Positions 1 to 10,672 of a DNA stretch of 64,000 nt are shown piece by piece. Below the pieces are notes generated by a model. The model had not been told where the DNA came from. It did not search any database and worked only from the letters and a program-made list of their open reading frames with translations. The translations under genes were made by a program, and so were the position numbers. Source of the DNA: Halichoerus grypus (Eukaryota > Chordata > Mammalia > Carnivora > Phocidae); NCBI RefSeq assembly GCF_964656455.1, contig NC_135714.1:63079850-63143849 (forward strand), given 5' to 3'. How positions within the stretch are numbered: position 1 is the stretch's first letter; each line of letters begins with the position of its first letter.

Positions 1-1327
1 ATATTTCTCAATACTATACTCATTAGCAATGTCTTTGGAGATAGAAACTTAAGGAAAACTGAGTTCTAATCATCCCCTTTAATTCTGAATGAACCGAGTT
101 GGCAGGGTGAATCTTGTCTCTTGCTCCTAGGGACAGTCACATAAATGGAGGGTTCCGATGTCTAGACTTGTTAATCCATCACCTTTGGTGAGCACCGTAA
201 AACAAACAGTGATGTACTTCGCAAGGCTGTTGACCTTTTGTGAACTAGAATGACAATGTGCTTGCAGTTGGAGGGTGAGGTCTGGGGAAGAGGAGTAATA
301 AAGATCTCATCAATATACCAGATTTGGGTAACAATTGTAGTGAGTGTTATGGAGACAAAGGGAAGGGAACCAACCTATGCTGGAATCTCAGAGGGCTGGA
401 GCTGTTAAATGGTTGAAAGACCATTGGTTGTTCTGCAGGCATGCATGCACTGGGTTACTTGCGTGTGATATCCACACATATACATATGTGTACTATGTAA
501 AGTAAAATACTGTTCTGTGACATGGATGCAGTTATGAAAGTGTGACTATACTGAGGCTAGCTCCACAATGTAAGAAGAAGGTCTCATCCCTTTTAATGAT
601 CCTATCTTCTATAAGGCCATGAGCACTATAATATTAATTAAAAACCATTCCTGTCTGAGTTGAGATTTTGGTATTTGGAGGCTGGTCAGTGGAATGGATA
701 GAGCTCTGTGCTGGTTAGCGGGGGACTTTTCTTTTAGACTCAGCTGTCTCACCCAAAAAGCTGTGTGATAGGAGGAAGCTTTTTAACTTCTTTAGCGTCC
801 TTTGCTTGTGGGCAAATCGGGAGATAATCTCTGCTCTCCCTTTTTAAAATTTGGTGCTTCCCAAATAATAGTTACGGTGGTGATGTTGGTAAGCATCTTT
901 ACCTTGGTTTTTCCTGAATTGGTGTAATTTCTGACAGCCTTTCTTTGTCTTTTCTCTCCTAGGAAACCCTCTCACTTTTTGTTCCTTTGAGGTTTTTTTT
1001 TCCCCCTAAGAAAGGAAAAAGTGAGGAAAGTGATAAAAAGAGGTGAGAAGGAAGCAGAGAACTGGCCAGGGTGCCAAGCTGGCATTCTGCACACCCAGCC
1101 AGGGCTCTACCCCACCGGGCCCACCTGGCAGCCAGACAGGGGCACCTCTCAACCTGGGCAAATGCTGTGCATCACAGTCAGGGAACAGCTCAGGGTTATA
1201 GCTTCACTTTATTTGTTAAACAAAAGGAAATAATTAAAGCAGCTATAAAAAATTCCCTCCAGAGCCTGTACTTGATCTGCACACTGGCTTGGTTTATTAA
1301 TGGACACAGATTTCTGGTTCAGTTCAC
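1..1327. other. Unique non-coding DNA
   Basis: I recognise no repeat family or gene here. Reading frames are short. The stretch at about 1060-1160 is GC-richer than its surroundings but has no clear coding character. A weak polypyrimidine stretch ending in 'CTAG' lies near 962, with no convincing exon after it. Confidence 0.5.
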
Positions 1328-1429
1328 CTTGTGCCTGTTGTTGCACAATGATCTGTGTGGTCAGGGTCTGTGACTGCAGTGGTCTGGGGGGCTCGGGGCT
1401 GTGCACCATGTGAGGTATGGCTCCTCTTC
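1328..1429 (-). other. Candidate internal exon, 102 bp, unproven
   Basis: On the minus strand this segment starts right after 'TGATTTTCTCAG', an acceptor-like site, and ends at 'CACAAG|GTGAAC', a donor-like site. The interval is 102 bp, exactly 34 codons. It is open in one frame that continues past both edges, giving a Gln/Thr/Pro-rich peptide with a 'TLTTQIIVQQQAQ' core. It lies in a local GC- and CpG-richer island (1380-1460) within AT-rich DNA. I do not recognise the protein. The polypyrimidine tract is weak and no partner exon is visible, so this could equally be a conserved non-coding element or chance. Confidence 0.22.
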
Positions 1430-2445
1430 CTGAGAAAATCAGTCCCCGCGGCCGAAGACATGGATCCAGATATTCAGGGCACGCAGGAGAGAGCAAGGGA
1501 GGAAGCCAATGTTGCTGATCCCACCTAATGTCCCTCTCTTGCCCTCCTTCTTCTTCATGTTCCATGTTTTCCTGGTCCATTTTATTCCCCCTTTTTCTTC
1601 TCCCCCATTCCCTTAAGTAGAGGTGACACAGATCAATACCTTTGATGGAAAGTAATAATCAGGCCTATTAAGTGACAAAGGTTTACTCTGCAACAGCTGT
1701 GCTGGCGGGGGAGGAGAGCTTGTCTGACTAATGAATCATGAAACAATCAGGCAGTAGCCATTTGTGTTTAGATCTGTAAATATGGTGTGGTTCAAGTGCC
1801 AGACCATTGCCGGCGCTCCAGCTGGGGGCACAGATGGTCCGCATTCAGAGCAGCACGAGTGTGAAGAAAGGGTTTTTTCCCTGTCTCTGTCCAACACTGC
1901 ACCTCTCGGAGCTTCGACTCAGCTATCTGCAAGAGGAACTTCAGAGAAAGAAAGGAGACTCCTTCCAGGAGAGGAAGTACCTCCAATGTGCATTTCAATA
2001 TAGGTTACCAAGCACTTGAAGCTCCTAAGTGTTCTACCTGAGAGGAAAAAAATGCTAATGGAATGTCACTGTTTTGTATTCCCATAAGAAGATTCGATAT
2101 GTATGTGTCTCTAAATGCCTATTTGCTTTGGCACTCCCAAATATATTTCTTTATACTTTTCTTACCCATTGCTATACTTCACCTCCTGCTTTGTTCTTAG
2201 CTATGAACTGAACAAGTTGAGAGGAAAATATATATTCCAAGATGAGAAACTCACATTTATATATAAAACGAAAACTATTCTGTGTAAAAATATGCTAGTA
2301 ATGTCTGTTTGGATTCAGTTTCTCTTAGTTCTTGAAGTAAGGATCTTCATCTTCTTCAAGACATTACAACATCAAGAGCTAGTCATCCTGACCTTAATCA
2401 AATGTGGTTTTGCACTTTTTTGTTACTATTGTTCACCTTAGCCAA
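1430..2445. other. Unique non-coding DNA
   Basis: No repeat family recognised. Moderately GC-rich around 1780-1990, where short overlapping frames occur on both strands. None shows conserved domains, and I regard them as chance. AT-rich after about 2040. Confidence 0.45.
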
Positions 2446-2580
2446 GAAAGCTTTATTTCTTATTAGAGATGGATACTGAGGTTCCACTTTAAAAAAATCA
2501 ACATTTAAATCATTATTGCTTGAATCATTTATTTATCTATTAACTTAATTGATGAATCCATTTGTAATTAAGTATTTTGT
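2446..2580 (-). repeat. Inverted partner of the repeat at 4001-4140
   Basis: The reverse complement of this stretch aligns almost end to end with 4001-4140. Shared blocks include 'TTATTGCTTGAATCATTT', 'GATGAATCCAT' and 'TTAGAGATGGA', in the same order. Its left part, read in reverse complement, is even closer to 3902-3931. Identity looks like roughly 80-85% by eye, so the copies are old. The 1.4 kb between the arms is unrelated. The family is unknown to me. Confidence 0.75.
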
Positions 2581-3511
2581 TCTGTAATTTCTTTTGGTGC
2601 TCTAAAAGCTTTGTTACTTACCAGTTTCTGGCGAGTTCCTTGCAGAACTTGCATTGTGGCATTGTTTTAACAATGGGAAACCTATTCTTCACCATTTTTT
2701 TCTTACCTTTAAAACAAGTAGTAAAAAAATGGTCAGTAGGAGGGAAATTTATAAATGTCTAGGAATATTTAGGAAAGATATTTGGAAATATATTCTGGAA
2801 TTTATGTTTTTCTCTTTTTGGGAGGACTTTCTCTCTCTTTCTCTCTCTGGAAAAACTAACAAAGAAGATATTTTTCAGGATGAGCTGCAACTATTGAAAT
2901 AAACCCTATCAATTTTTTAACTGAAGTGCTAAACTCTTTGCTTTTGAAATTACAGATATGTATGAAATATATGTGAGAAGACTGAGTTGTGATAAAATAG
3001 GTCAAATGTTGTCTCCAAATTGTTCTGCATAGCTGCCTGGAGCTGGCTGACTCTTTGTTCCTTATGGATGGGCTGGTATAAAGATGACTTAGATTTGCTT
3101 TACAGTTGTTGGTAATTTCAGTTTATTATTCGACCAGGTAAGAGGCAGTATGAAGGGCACGATAGAAATTAGAGGTATCAGTGTGTGGAAATGGCTCTGC
3201 CCCTGGCCTCCACATCTCCTTCAGAGCTTTGCCCAAGGTTGGGTGGTCAGGGCCACCTGGTGAAGGCAGGACCTCAGAAGGGCGTGCTCAGTGCCATCTC
3301 TAATGCTCAGCATGTCATCACTCAAGGATCAATCTCATTCTCACCCAAGGAAACTCTTCCTGTACCACAGCTACATGTTTTACATACTAACTGCATCTCT
3401 GTTTATCAGGTCCGGAGCAGATCTGGCTTGGCATAACACAAATCCACTCTGAAAAACAGTGGTGATGAGCCCAGGACTTGCCTTTATAGGTTAAGCTCAA
3501 CACCTGCCCCC
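2581..3511. other. Unique AT-rich non-coding DNA
   Basis: No repeat family recognised. It contains a short CT-rich run at about 2826-2850. The open frames at 2577-2902 and 3185-3436 have no recognisable domain. Confidence 0.4.
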
Positions 3512-3731
3512 TCCACACCAGATACTTTTGTTTTTAAGATTTATTTATTTATTTTAGAGGGCGGGGGGCAGAGGGAGAGGGAGAGAGAAACTCAAACAGG
3601 CTCCACACTGTGTGCAGAGCCTGATGCAGGGCTTGATCTCATGACCCTGAGGCTACGACCCCAGCTGAAACCAAGAGTTGGACACTCAACCGACTGTGCT
3701 CCCCAGGCACCCCCTCCACCCCAGACACTTT
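3512..3731 (-). mobile_element. CAN-SINE (tRNA-derived), older copy
   Basis: On the minus strand it ends in an A/T-rich AATAAA tail, seen on the plus strand as 'AAGATTTATTTATTTATT' near 3536. It begins with a decayed tRNA-like head, seen as 'CCCCAGGCACCCC' near 3700-3712. The body covers about 3532-3711. It is flanked by diverged duplications, 'CTCCACACCAGATACTTTT' at 3511 and 'CTCCACCCCAGACACTTTT' at 3714. The divergence of both body and flanks says this is one of the older copies here. It is non-autonomous and would have depended on L1 machinery. Confidence 0.9.
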
Positions 3732-3903
3732 TAAGTACAACATCATTTCAATTCTTGGCAAACTTGGGGTAGTGCCTTTATAGAGATACCATTTTCGATG
3801 TTTTCAGTTGACTAATTAATATATCTCAGTCAGCAATACCTAAAAAATTTGAGGTCATAAATCTCTGAAAATCTGGTGGGAGACATAGACCCTCTTCTGA
3901 GTA

Positions 3904-4002
3904 TCCATCTCTAATAAAAAATAAAGCTTACTCTGATATATACATAACATTTTACCACACAGTTTTAGAGTGGAAGTTTTCAGGGTCTCCCAGAGCCCAT
4001 CC
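3904..4002 (+). repeat. Tandem-like direct repeat, copy A
   Basis: This copy is repeated at 4112-4206, offset by about 205 bp. Shared blocks include 'TCCATCTCTAAT', 'TTTTACCACACAGTTTTAGAG' and 'AGAGCCCA'. The two copies differ by point changes and small indels. It is not a microsatellite and I do not recognise the family. Confidence 0.75.
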
Positions 4003-4140
4003 AAAATACTTAACTGCAGATGGATTCATCAAATAAATTAATAGTTAAATAAAAAAATGATTCAAGCAATAATGACTTTAAATTTGATTTTTTAAAGATG
4101 GAACTTCAGTGTCCATCTCTAATTAAAAAAAAGCTTTCTC
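4001..4140 (+). repeat. Inverted repeat arm 2, between direct copies A and B
   Basis: This is the reverse-complement partner of 2446-2580. It joins copy A to copy B and overlaps the first ~30 bp of copy B, so a unit of about 205 bp starting at 3904 can be read as one and a half tandem units. A 31-bp piece (4086-4116) recurs at 58305-58335 with two mismatches, which points to a dispersed family and not a purely local duplication. Confidence 0.75.
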
Positions 4141-4206
4141 TGATATTTGTATATATAAAATTTTACCACACAGTTTTAGAGGTTTCAACGATCTCAGAGC
4201 CCACCC
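4112..4206 (+). repeat. Tandem-like direct repeat, copy B
   Basis: Second copy of the 3904-4002 sequence, starting 'TCCATCTCTAATT' and ending 'CAGAGCCCACCC'. The middle shares 'TTTTACCACACAGTTTTAGAG' with copy A. The segment around 'AAGCTTTCTCTGATAT' is AT-rich and has drifted. Confidence 0.75.
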
Positions 4207-5379
4207 GTGGTCCCCAGGTCAAGAGCCTCTGCTTCTCTTCTATGCTTAGCAGCTGAATCAGTCCAGCCCTATTTTCCTTCACCTCCATCTCAAAACTATG
4301 TCACCTTCTTATTCTCTATAGTACCTGACTCCCAATTTTATTCCTATCCCCCTAATTTCTTCAAATCAACTCTTTATTTTCTAATTTCAATTTTTGCTTT
4401 AACTTATGATCATTAACGACCACCCTACCCTTGAGAACCTGCTAAACATTGTACTTTCCAACCCCGATTACTGGTCATCACAGCAACCCTGAAGGGAGGT
4501 TATATCGCATTGTATTAATAAGGAATTTGAGGATTCTTGGGATTAAGAACTTAGTATGTATTCTTTCCCTTAAACTGATTTTTAATTTTTTTTCTTAAAT
4601 AAATGCATTTGAAAAGGAAGACTTTATCTCACTCCTGGAAAAGCAAAACAAAATAACCAATTTAATTGCCAAAAGATAACTATAAAACACGTCATATGTA
4701 AGTATTTTTAAGAATCTGGATACTATCAAAAACCACCTACTGTACACCCTGTGACATTAACATTGCCCTTATGCCATACTCTTCTCTTGGTGTTTTTTTT
4801 TTCCCCTGTCCTTCCCTTCTCTTCCAACTTCTCTTGCCTCTTTTCTACCTTGCTTAATTATCCCTCTCCTCCTACTCCTACCTCCCATTGGCTTGTCTCT
4901 CTGAGGCCTTTGAGTCCATCTTCCTCAAATAGAACATGGATGTGATCCAGTCTTTCACTCTGAATCACCAGACTCTCTTAGGTGATGAAACTCAACTGTC
5001 CGTGGTGTCTCTTCACTACAGATATTAGCAATGGAAAGGCATTATCTAGCTAGTCTTGCTCGCTCTAGCTCTAGGCAGTTGGGGGAGGATGGTTCTAATT
5101 CATAGGCAACACCCAGATATGGGGGCTCCTGCTACCTAAGGTATTGGGCTTATTGTCTTGAGAGCCAGGGCGTTGGACAGATTCCAAGTGCTTCCTCTCT
5201 CAGACCTTTAAACATTCACAGGTTCTGTCCCCAGCCCTCCTTTTTACTCGGTGTGTCCTTTTTCCTGAGGTGGTTTCAGGCAGTCCCATGACTTTAAATA
5301 AACCTTTAAATGTGTTGTCTCCACAACTTATGTTTCTGGCCTGGACTTCTCCATCTTTCTACTCTTGTACCATTTTTCT
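4207..5379. other. Non-coding DNA, pyrimidine-rich in places
   Basis: No gene recognised. The plus strand is strongly CT-rich from about 4750 to 4960. The segment leading to 5380 may contain a very old 5' extension of the L2 copy that follows, but I could not align it with confidence. Confidence 0.4.
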
Positions 5380-5937
5380 CATGCAGCAGAGTGCTTTTTG
5401 TAGAGGGGAAAGATCACATCCCTTGCTGCCTAAAGGCACCCAGTGAGTTCTTTTGTCACTAGAAAAAAATCCAAGCTCATTAACACATGGGGCACTCTGG
5501 GCCCTGTGTGTTCTAGTCCTGTCTACCCCTCTGATGTCATCTCCCTCTGTGTCTGCCTTGTCTGAGAAGCTGCACTACACTGACTTTCTTTCTGGGTCTG
5601 GAACATGCCCAGCTCATTTCTATCTCAGGGACTTTGTACTTGTACATTTTTCTTGGGAAGTTCTTTTCCCGTATCTTCCCAAGTCTGCTTTCTTGTCATT
5701 CAGAACTAAACTCAAATGTCACCTCATTAGCCTTTAGCTGTTCATCCAGCCTTAATCTTACTGTTTTGTCTTCATAGAACTTGTACGTACTCAAAATTCT
5801 TTCTTTATTGGTATAAACATTTATTGCTGGCGTCCTCTACTTAGAATGTAAACTCTCTGAAGAGAGAGTCTTCTTGTTTTGCTCCCTGCAGAAGTCCCAG
5901 AGCTTTGAACAGTACCTGGCAATGAAAGGTCATCAGT
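5380..5937 (+). mobile_element. L2 LINE, 3' portion
   Basis: The order of motifs follows the L2 3' end: 'ATCCAAGCTCATTA', 'CTGCACTACACTGACTT', 'CTCAAATGTCACCTC', then 'AATGTAAACTCTCTGAAG' and 'GAACAGTACCTGGCA' before the terminal region. L2 is an ancient CR1-related LINE that stopped moving before the placental radiation. The copy is heavily decayed and carries no usable reading frame. Confidence 0.75.
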
Positions 5938-6334
5938 AATATTATTTGGCAGGCTGATTATTCCAGAAATCCTTCAGCTTCTTTGTCATAGACCTTACTA
6001 TGAAATGTTTAATAAAATACCACATTTCAGGAATATACCAGTGGCCTTCTAATTTCAAAATGCTTTCGGTTGCCAAGCTGGTTGAATAGCTGGTAGAGAG
6101 GTACAATGGAGAAGAGCCTGATCCACTCAGTAAGAAGCCAGACAGTGGCATAGGGAAAGCTGTCAGAAGCTCTTGGGGGTTTTAAAGGGTAAAAGTGTGG
6201 ATGATAGCTTTGGGTTGGGAGTTGGTGGTAGAGAAGGGTGTTGGGTGAGCTGAGTTTTCTTCTAGTCCTTCCTATTTTAAGATACATTAGGAGTTTTCTA
6301 AGACTTATTCTAGAGGTTGGAATCTATTCAGTCC
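5938..6334. other. Unique non-coding DNA
   Basis: No repeat family or exon recognised. Two overlapping minus-strand frames of 69 and 86 codons lack any recognisable domain or splice context. Confidence 0.4.
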
Positions 6335-6572
6335 AGTGCCATAATACTTTTTTTTTTTTTTAAGATTTTATTTATTTATTTTTGAGAGTGAGAGAAAGAG
6401 AGTGTGCCAGCACAGGAGCAGTGGGGAGGGGCAGAGGGAGAGGGAGAAGCAGACTCCCCACTGAGCAGGGAGACCAACGCTGGCTGGATCCCAGGACCCT
6501 GGAATCATGACCTGAGCCAAAGGCAGACGCTTAACTGAGCCACCCAGGCGCCCCAAGTACCATAATACTTTT
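6335..6572 (-). mobile_element. CAN-SINE with target-site duplication
   Basis: On the plus strand it reads a T-run, 'AAGATTTTATTTATTTATT', a GA-rich linker, 'GATCCCAGGACCCTGGAATC' and 'CTGAGCCACCCAGGCGCCCC', so the element runs on the minus strand. The body is about 6350-6554. Flanking duplications 'AGTGCCATAATACTTTT' (6335) and 'AGTACCATAATACTTTT' (6556) differ at one base. The tRNA-like head is well preserved. A short stretch before the end of the head is missing compared with intact copies in this window. Confidence 0.95.
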
Positions 6573-7794
6573 ATGTACTTTATTTATATATTAACCTTAT
6601 TACCTGGTTCCAGTTTTTATCTTTTATTTAGTAAAATCCTTCTGTTAGTGATATTCCTCTCTTTTATTTTTATCTGTCTCCTATACCCACTTTTATTTTC
6701 TAGTTCTTGCAGCTTTCAATAAGAAGAACCAGCATTTAAGTCCTAGACTTGAAGTTTGCTATCCTTTTGTCTCAGGTCAAACGGAATCTTAGTTTCTAAT
6801 CTATGAAATGTGGAAACCTTGTGAAATTATTACTTCCCTTCCAATTGAGTGGTATTTGAGTGGTTGTGGATATTTGAGAGAAGGCTAAGGGAAACTAAGT
6901 TGAGGATACATTTTATTTGGGTTTGAGTGGGATATAGGTATGTGGTTTGCAGTCACTTCTGAGGATAGTTAAATTTATTGCTGGGTGTTTTGGTGTAGAC
7001 ATTTCTTCTGGTGATGTATTGATTGGACTTCCGTATGACACAAAATAACAGGGTCAGAGGCCATATATTCTATGGTGTTCATCATTGGCCTATAAGGATA
7101 GTGGAGGAGAAACAGTTTGAAATGTATGGAGCCAGAAGCTGGTCTGGATTATTCTTCTATGTTCTGTGATATTTGTGGTATTTATCAGTTTTGTGAATTA
7201 TATAATTTGCTTTGATTTCTTTTATGATTTAAATAAATATCAGAATATTAAACAAACAGTCACTTCATAGCTAATTTTTATTCACAATTCAGTATTCTTT
7301 TTCTTAAAAATGGCCTTCCCAAATTGTATAAGCTTTAGGCCCCATTAAACCTGGATCTACTCCTGCCTGATGGTAAGAATTTTTAAGGCACCCAGGCCTT
7401 TGTTGAATTAAACTTACTTCATTAAAACCAATCTTGAGTTTGGAGGAAACAATCATATGGAGCCTCCAAAGCACTATAATTCCATGTCTTTTGTGCTTTT
7501 GGTAGAAGAGGTTCTACATTTTTCTAAAAGTGTTATTATTTTTTAGTTGAAAATAAGTGTTTGGCAGAGCAGGCTCTCTCTGTGTAGCTTCAGGGCAAAA
7601 GCAAGAGGATACAGGGGTTCCCACCACAGGAATCAAATCTTATATATGTATTTGGCATCTGTACAACTCTAGTCTCTGATCTCACCTCCTTCTACTCCTA
7701 CTGGGACTGAAGTAGGGCTTAAAGGCAGCATTCAAGATAAGAAAATGAGACCAGGAATTCAAAGAGCTGTTCATTGTAATCATTCTTACTACCT
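6573..7794. other. Unique non-coding DNA
   Basis: No recognisable family. AT-rich with no frame over 60 codons. It may include unresolvable old repeats. Confidence 0.4.
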
Positions 7795-8016
7795 ACTGCA
7801 GTCCCAATCTTCCTTCTCTAACTTAACTTTTTTCCAAGGTACTTATTACCATATGACCTTTTAATATTTTGTTTAGTGTCTATTTACCCCAACTGGAATG
7901 TAATTCAGTGATGATAGTAATATTTTACCTGTTTTATTCACTGCTATATTCTCAGTGCCTAAGAAAATGCCTGGCATAATAGACATTCAAAAAAATTTGT
8001 TGGATGAATGAATGCT
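7795..8016 (+). mobile_element. L2 LINE, 3' terminal fragment
   Basis: It follows the L2 3' end: 'GGTACTTATTACCATATGACC', 'CACTGCTATATTCTCAGTGCC', 'AAAATGCCTGGCATAATAGA' and the terminal 'TTGTTGGATGAATGAATG'. Decayed, non-coding. Confidence 0.8.
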
Positions 8017-8289
8017 AATACTAGCAGATGTAATATGGTGAGATGACATTCCATTTCCTTTTAAGAAACACCATTTCTTTTTTTCACTTGCATAGATTAA
8101 GTCAAGGTCCAGGTTAAAAGATATATATACTCCTCATTTCTCATATTGAAGAAAGATCTATAACTTTTTTTTTTATCTCCATCTCCATGTCCCATCCCAC
8201 CATTTGTGCTATCGATTAATAAAGTGAGTGATAGTGTATTTGAACTGGATCATTCAAGGTGAGCTTTAGTGTACCTCTTCATATCTTCC

Positions 8290-8510
8290 TTCTTTTTCCT
8301 TTAAAAGTTATTTTATTATGCTTTTATTATAAAAGAATACGTAATTATCATTAAAAAAACCAAACAGTTCAGAATTATATAACATAGCTCCCCTCCTCTG
8401 ACTACATTTCTGCAAAAACAACCACTGTTAGGAAGTTGTTCTATAGCCTTCTTAGATTTCTTTTCATCTTTATAAACTGTCAGCTATTTTACTAAACTTT
8501 CACATTGAAC
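8290..8510 (-). mobile_element. Probable ancient LINE 3' end fragment, antisense
   Basis: The block 'AAAACAACCACTGTTAGGAAG' followed by 'TTCTATAGCCTTCTTAGA' resembles the antisense 3' end of old mammalian L1 (L1M/L1ME-type) copies. It is short and diverged, so the family name is uncertain. Confidence 0.45.
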
Positions 8511-8847
8511 AGAAAGAGGCTTGCTTTGGGGAAATGCAAAAAGTCAAGGAAAGACGTGACTCTTGACTTTGAGAAATCTAACACTTAAATATGGAGATAG
8601 GGCAAATGTATAAAAAGGATACTTCTGAAGAAATATAAGTACTAGCTAATTCTGTGAAAATGAGAAACAAGTGCTAGAGGACAAAGAACGATAGCGCAAA
8701 TGTGGCCAAATGAGAAGAATTAAGGAAGAGTATCTATGGTCCCATAGGATGTCAAAATGGAAATAAGCAATTATTTCTTTCCATAGTGCTTTGCTCCCAA
8801 AAACTTATTAAAAAGTATCCTTAAAGGATATTCTTCTCATTTATTAT

Positions 8848-8848
<1 letters not shown>

Positions 8849-8880
<32 letters not shown>
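8849..8880 (+). repeat. (TAGA)8 microsatellite
   Basis: Eight uninterrupted TAGA units, followed at once by an AT-dinucleotide tract near 8897-8906. A perfect tetranucleotide run of this length is likely to vary in length between individuals. Confidence 0.97.
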
Positions 8881-8881
<1 letters not shown>

Positions 8882-8949
8882 TTGTATCTACATCTATATA
8901 TATATACATAAATACATATTTGAACTTTGTGATTGGATACATTTTTTTG

Positions 8950-8979
8950 GCAGTGGATTTAACTCATCTAAATTTCTGC
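8950..8979 (+). repeat. 30-bp direct repeat, copy 1
   Basis: 'GCAGTGGATTTAACTC' followed by 'ATCTAAATTTCTGC'. The same sequence with a 4-bp difference in the middle is at 10639-10672. Both copies sit next to AT-dinucleotide tracts. Family unknown. Confidence 0.8.
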
Positions 8980-9027
8980 GCTCTCTATCTCTCTCTCTAT
9001 ATATAGTTTAAAATATATATATATAAA
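8980..9027 (+). repeat. CT/AT low-complexity tract
   Basis: CTCTCTAT-type repeats grade into a TA run. It directly abuts the 30-bp repeat copy 1. Confidence 0.9.
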
Positions 9028-10638
9028 ATTCAAAAGGCTATTTTCCTTTAAAGAAATGACCACATTGTTTTAAGCTGTAAAATCCCTGGAATAACTATGC
9101 ATTTCTGTCACACTGATAAATACACTATGAGCCTGTGTGTGAAAGGCGAATAAAATTCTGTTCATTTCTACGTAACTAGAAAAGAAAAAATAAATCCTTT
9201 TGGGCAGTGGCATGGATAAGGATAATCTACTTGCAGGTAGATTATAATTTAAAATTGACTTCTGAGTTTGACAAGCCTTTTGACCTGTATTCAGAACACT
9301 CTGAGAGGGCTCATACCAGCAAGTTACAATACTGTATTTATCAGCCACCACCTGCAGAGCTTTAGTCTCCAGCTGCTGCCTTTTTTCCCCTCAATCCATT
9401 GGAACTTTTTATTTAAAATGGCTGTAGACCAAATAGCATTGACTAAGAAAAGAAAGCAAGAATTTCCCTAAAACCATTATTTTATTGGGACAAAAGAGCA
9501 AGGTTTTCTGAATCAACCTTAAGAAGTACAGATATTGAACATGTTAACAATACTAGTGTTCTTCCAAAAAACCACATTACACCCCACCTCACTGGGTCTT
9601 TTGAGTGGAATGTCATGCAAAATGAAAGGGAATAAAGAAGCCCAAACTGTTTCTTCTAACAAGGTGCCATCAATAATGCCCACATGGGTGATCGTTCCCT
9701 GATTTAAGACCTTGTCTCCTCCATGCATCCACTTAAAACTCTTTGGTTGGGGGAAAACGTCCCCCCTCCCCCCACCCCTTCTCCCAAACAGGATGTTAGA
9801 TTAGGAAAGATTTGTCCAGTTCTGCTGCCCTGTCCCTTATCTGGCCGATTTCCTTGGGATTCGTTCTGTTGATTATTTGTAGTATTGAATTGCTGATGTA
9901 CATTTGTACTCCTAAACTTAGATCTTGTGCATGTGTATTTACATATGATAGGAACTTTGTCCTAATTTTTAAATAGGAAAAATTTTGCTTTTTGAAGGCA
10001 TTTTCTTAGGAAGAGCAGTCAGGGGAGAACACAGCTGGCTGTTGAAAATTGAGTTTCTACTGAAAGTTTCCTGCTAGTATCTTGGCAATCTTATTATTAT
10101 CAAAGCATTTGAATATTAGATATGACAATGAACACTCACTGCAGGGAAGAGAGGAGCAAGGCCATAAGTGGGAGGGGGCCACTAACAATTGTACCCCCTA
10201 TTGCAGCCATAATAATTTAATATTCTCATCCTGGGAGGCTCCATTTTGCTTGGCCTGTATTGAGCTACTCCATGTGTTGTTTCCCTTTGGCCAAACCATC
10301 AGGGTAGTCCCTTGAACAGCCTGTAAGATTTCAAATAAGGATCACGCTGATAATGGCCTAAGGGCAGGATTTTTGTTTTGCCTGGGAGTCAGTAATTTAA
10401 CTGTTAACACTGAGGGAGGCTTCTGGGTTTTGAACAGAATTTATTTCTGTTGTATTAAGGTTGTATTAAAGTTGTTAGTAGATTGATAGTTTTTCTTCTT
10501 AGTGACTACTTGTCTCTTCCCTAAAAATAGGAATGACACATCCACTAAATGATAGAGACTAGATATATTGGAGTTGCCATGTGCAACTTGGTTTGTTTTG
10601 AACTTCGTAACTGGAGATATATACATGTATGTATATAT
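9028..10638. other. Unique non-coding DNA
   Basis: No gene or repeat family recognised. At 9749-9779 a G5 run and C-runs flank a short loop, and the minus strand has three long G runs. Frames of 60-93 codons on both strands (for example 9070-9351 minus, 10082-10315 plus) have no recognisable domain or splice signals. Confidence 0.4.
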
Positions 10639-10672
10639 GCAGTGGATTTAACTCTTTCATCTAAATTTCTGC
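10639..10672 (+). repeat. 30-bp direct repeat, copy 2
   Basis: Identical to 8950-8979 except for four extra bases in the middle. It is preceded by a short TATG/TA tract, as copy 1 is preceded and followed by AT-rich tracts. Confidence 0.8.

Noticed and set aside
8849..8880. Possible CRISPR-like array
   Set aside because: Short uniform units with no spacers: a plain tetranucleotide microsatellite in a mammalian genome.
9749..9785. G-quadruplex on the minus strand
   Set aside because: Only three long G runs occur close together, short of the four needed for a standard motif. The local GGGGG/CCCCC could form a small hairpin, but nothing else supports function.
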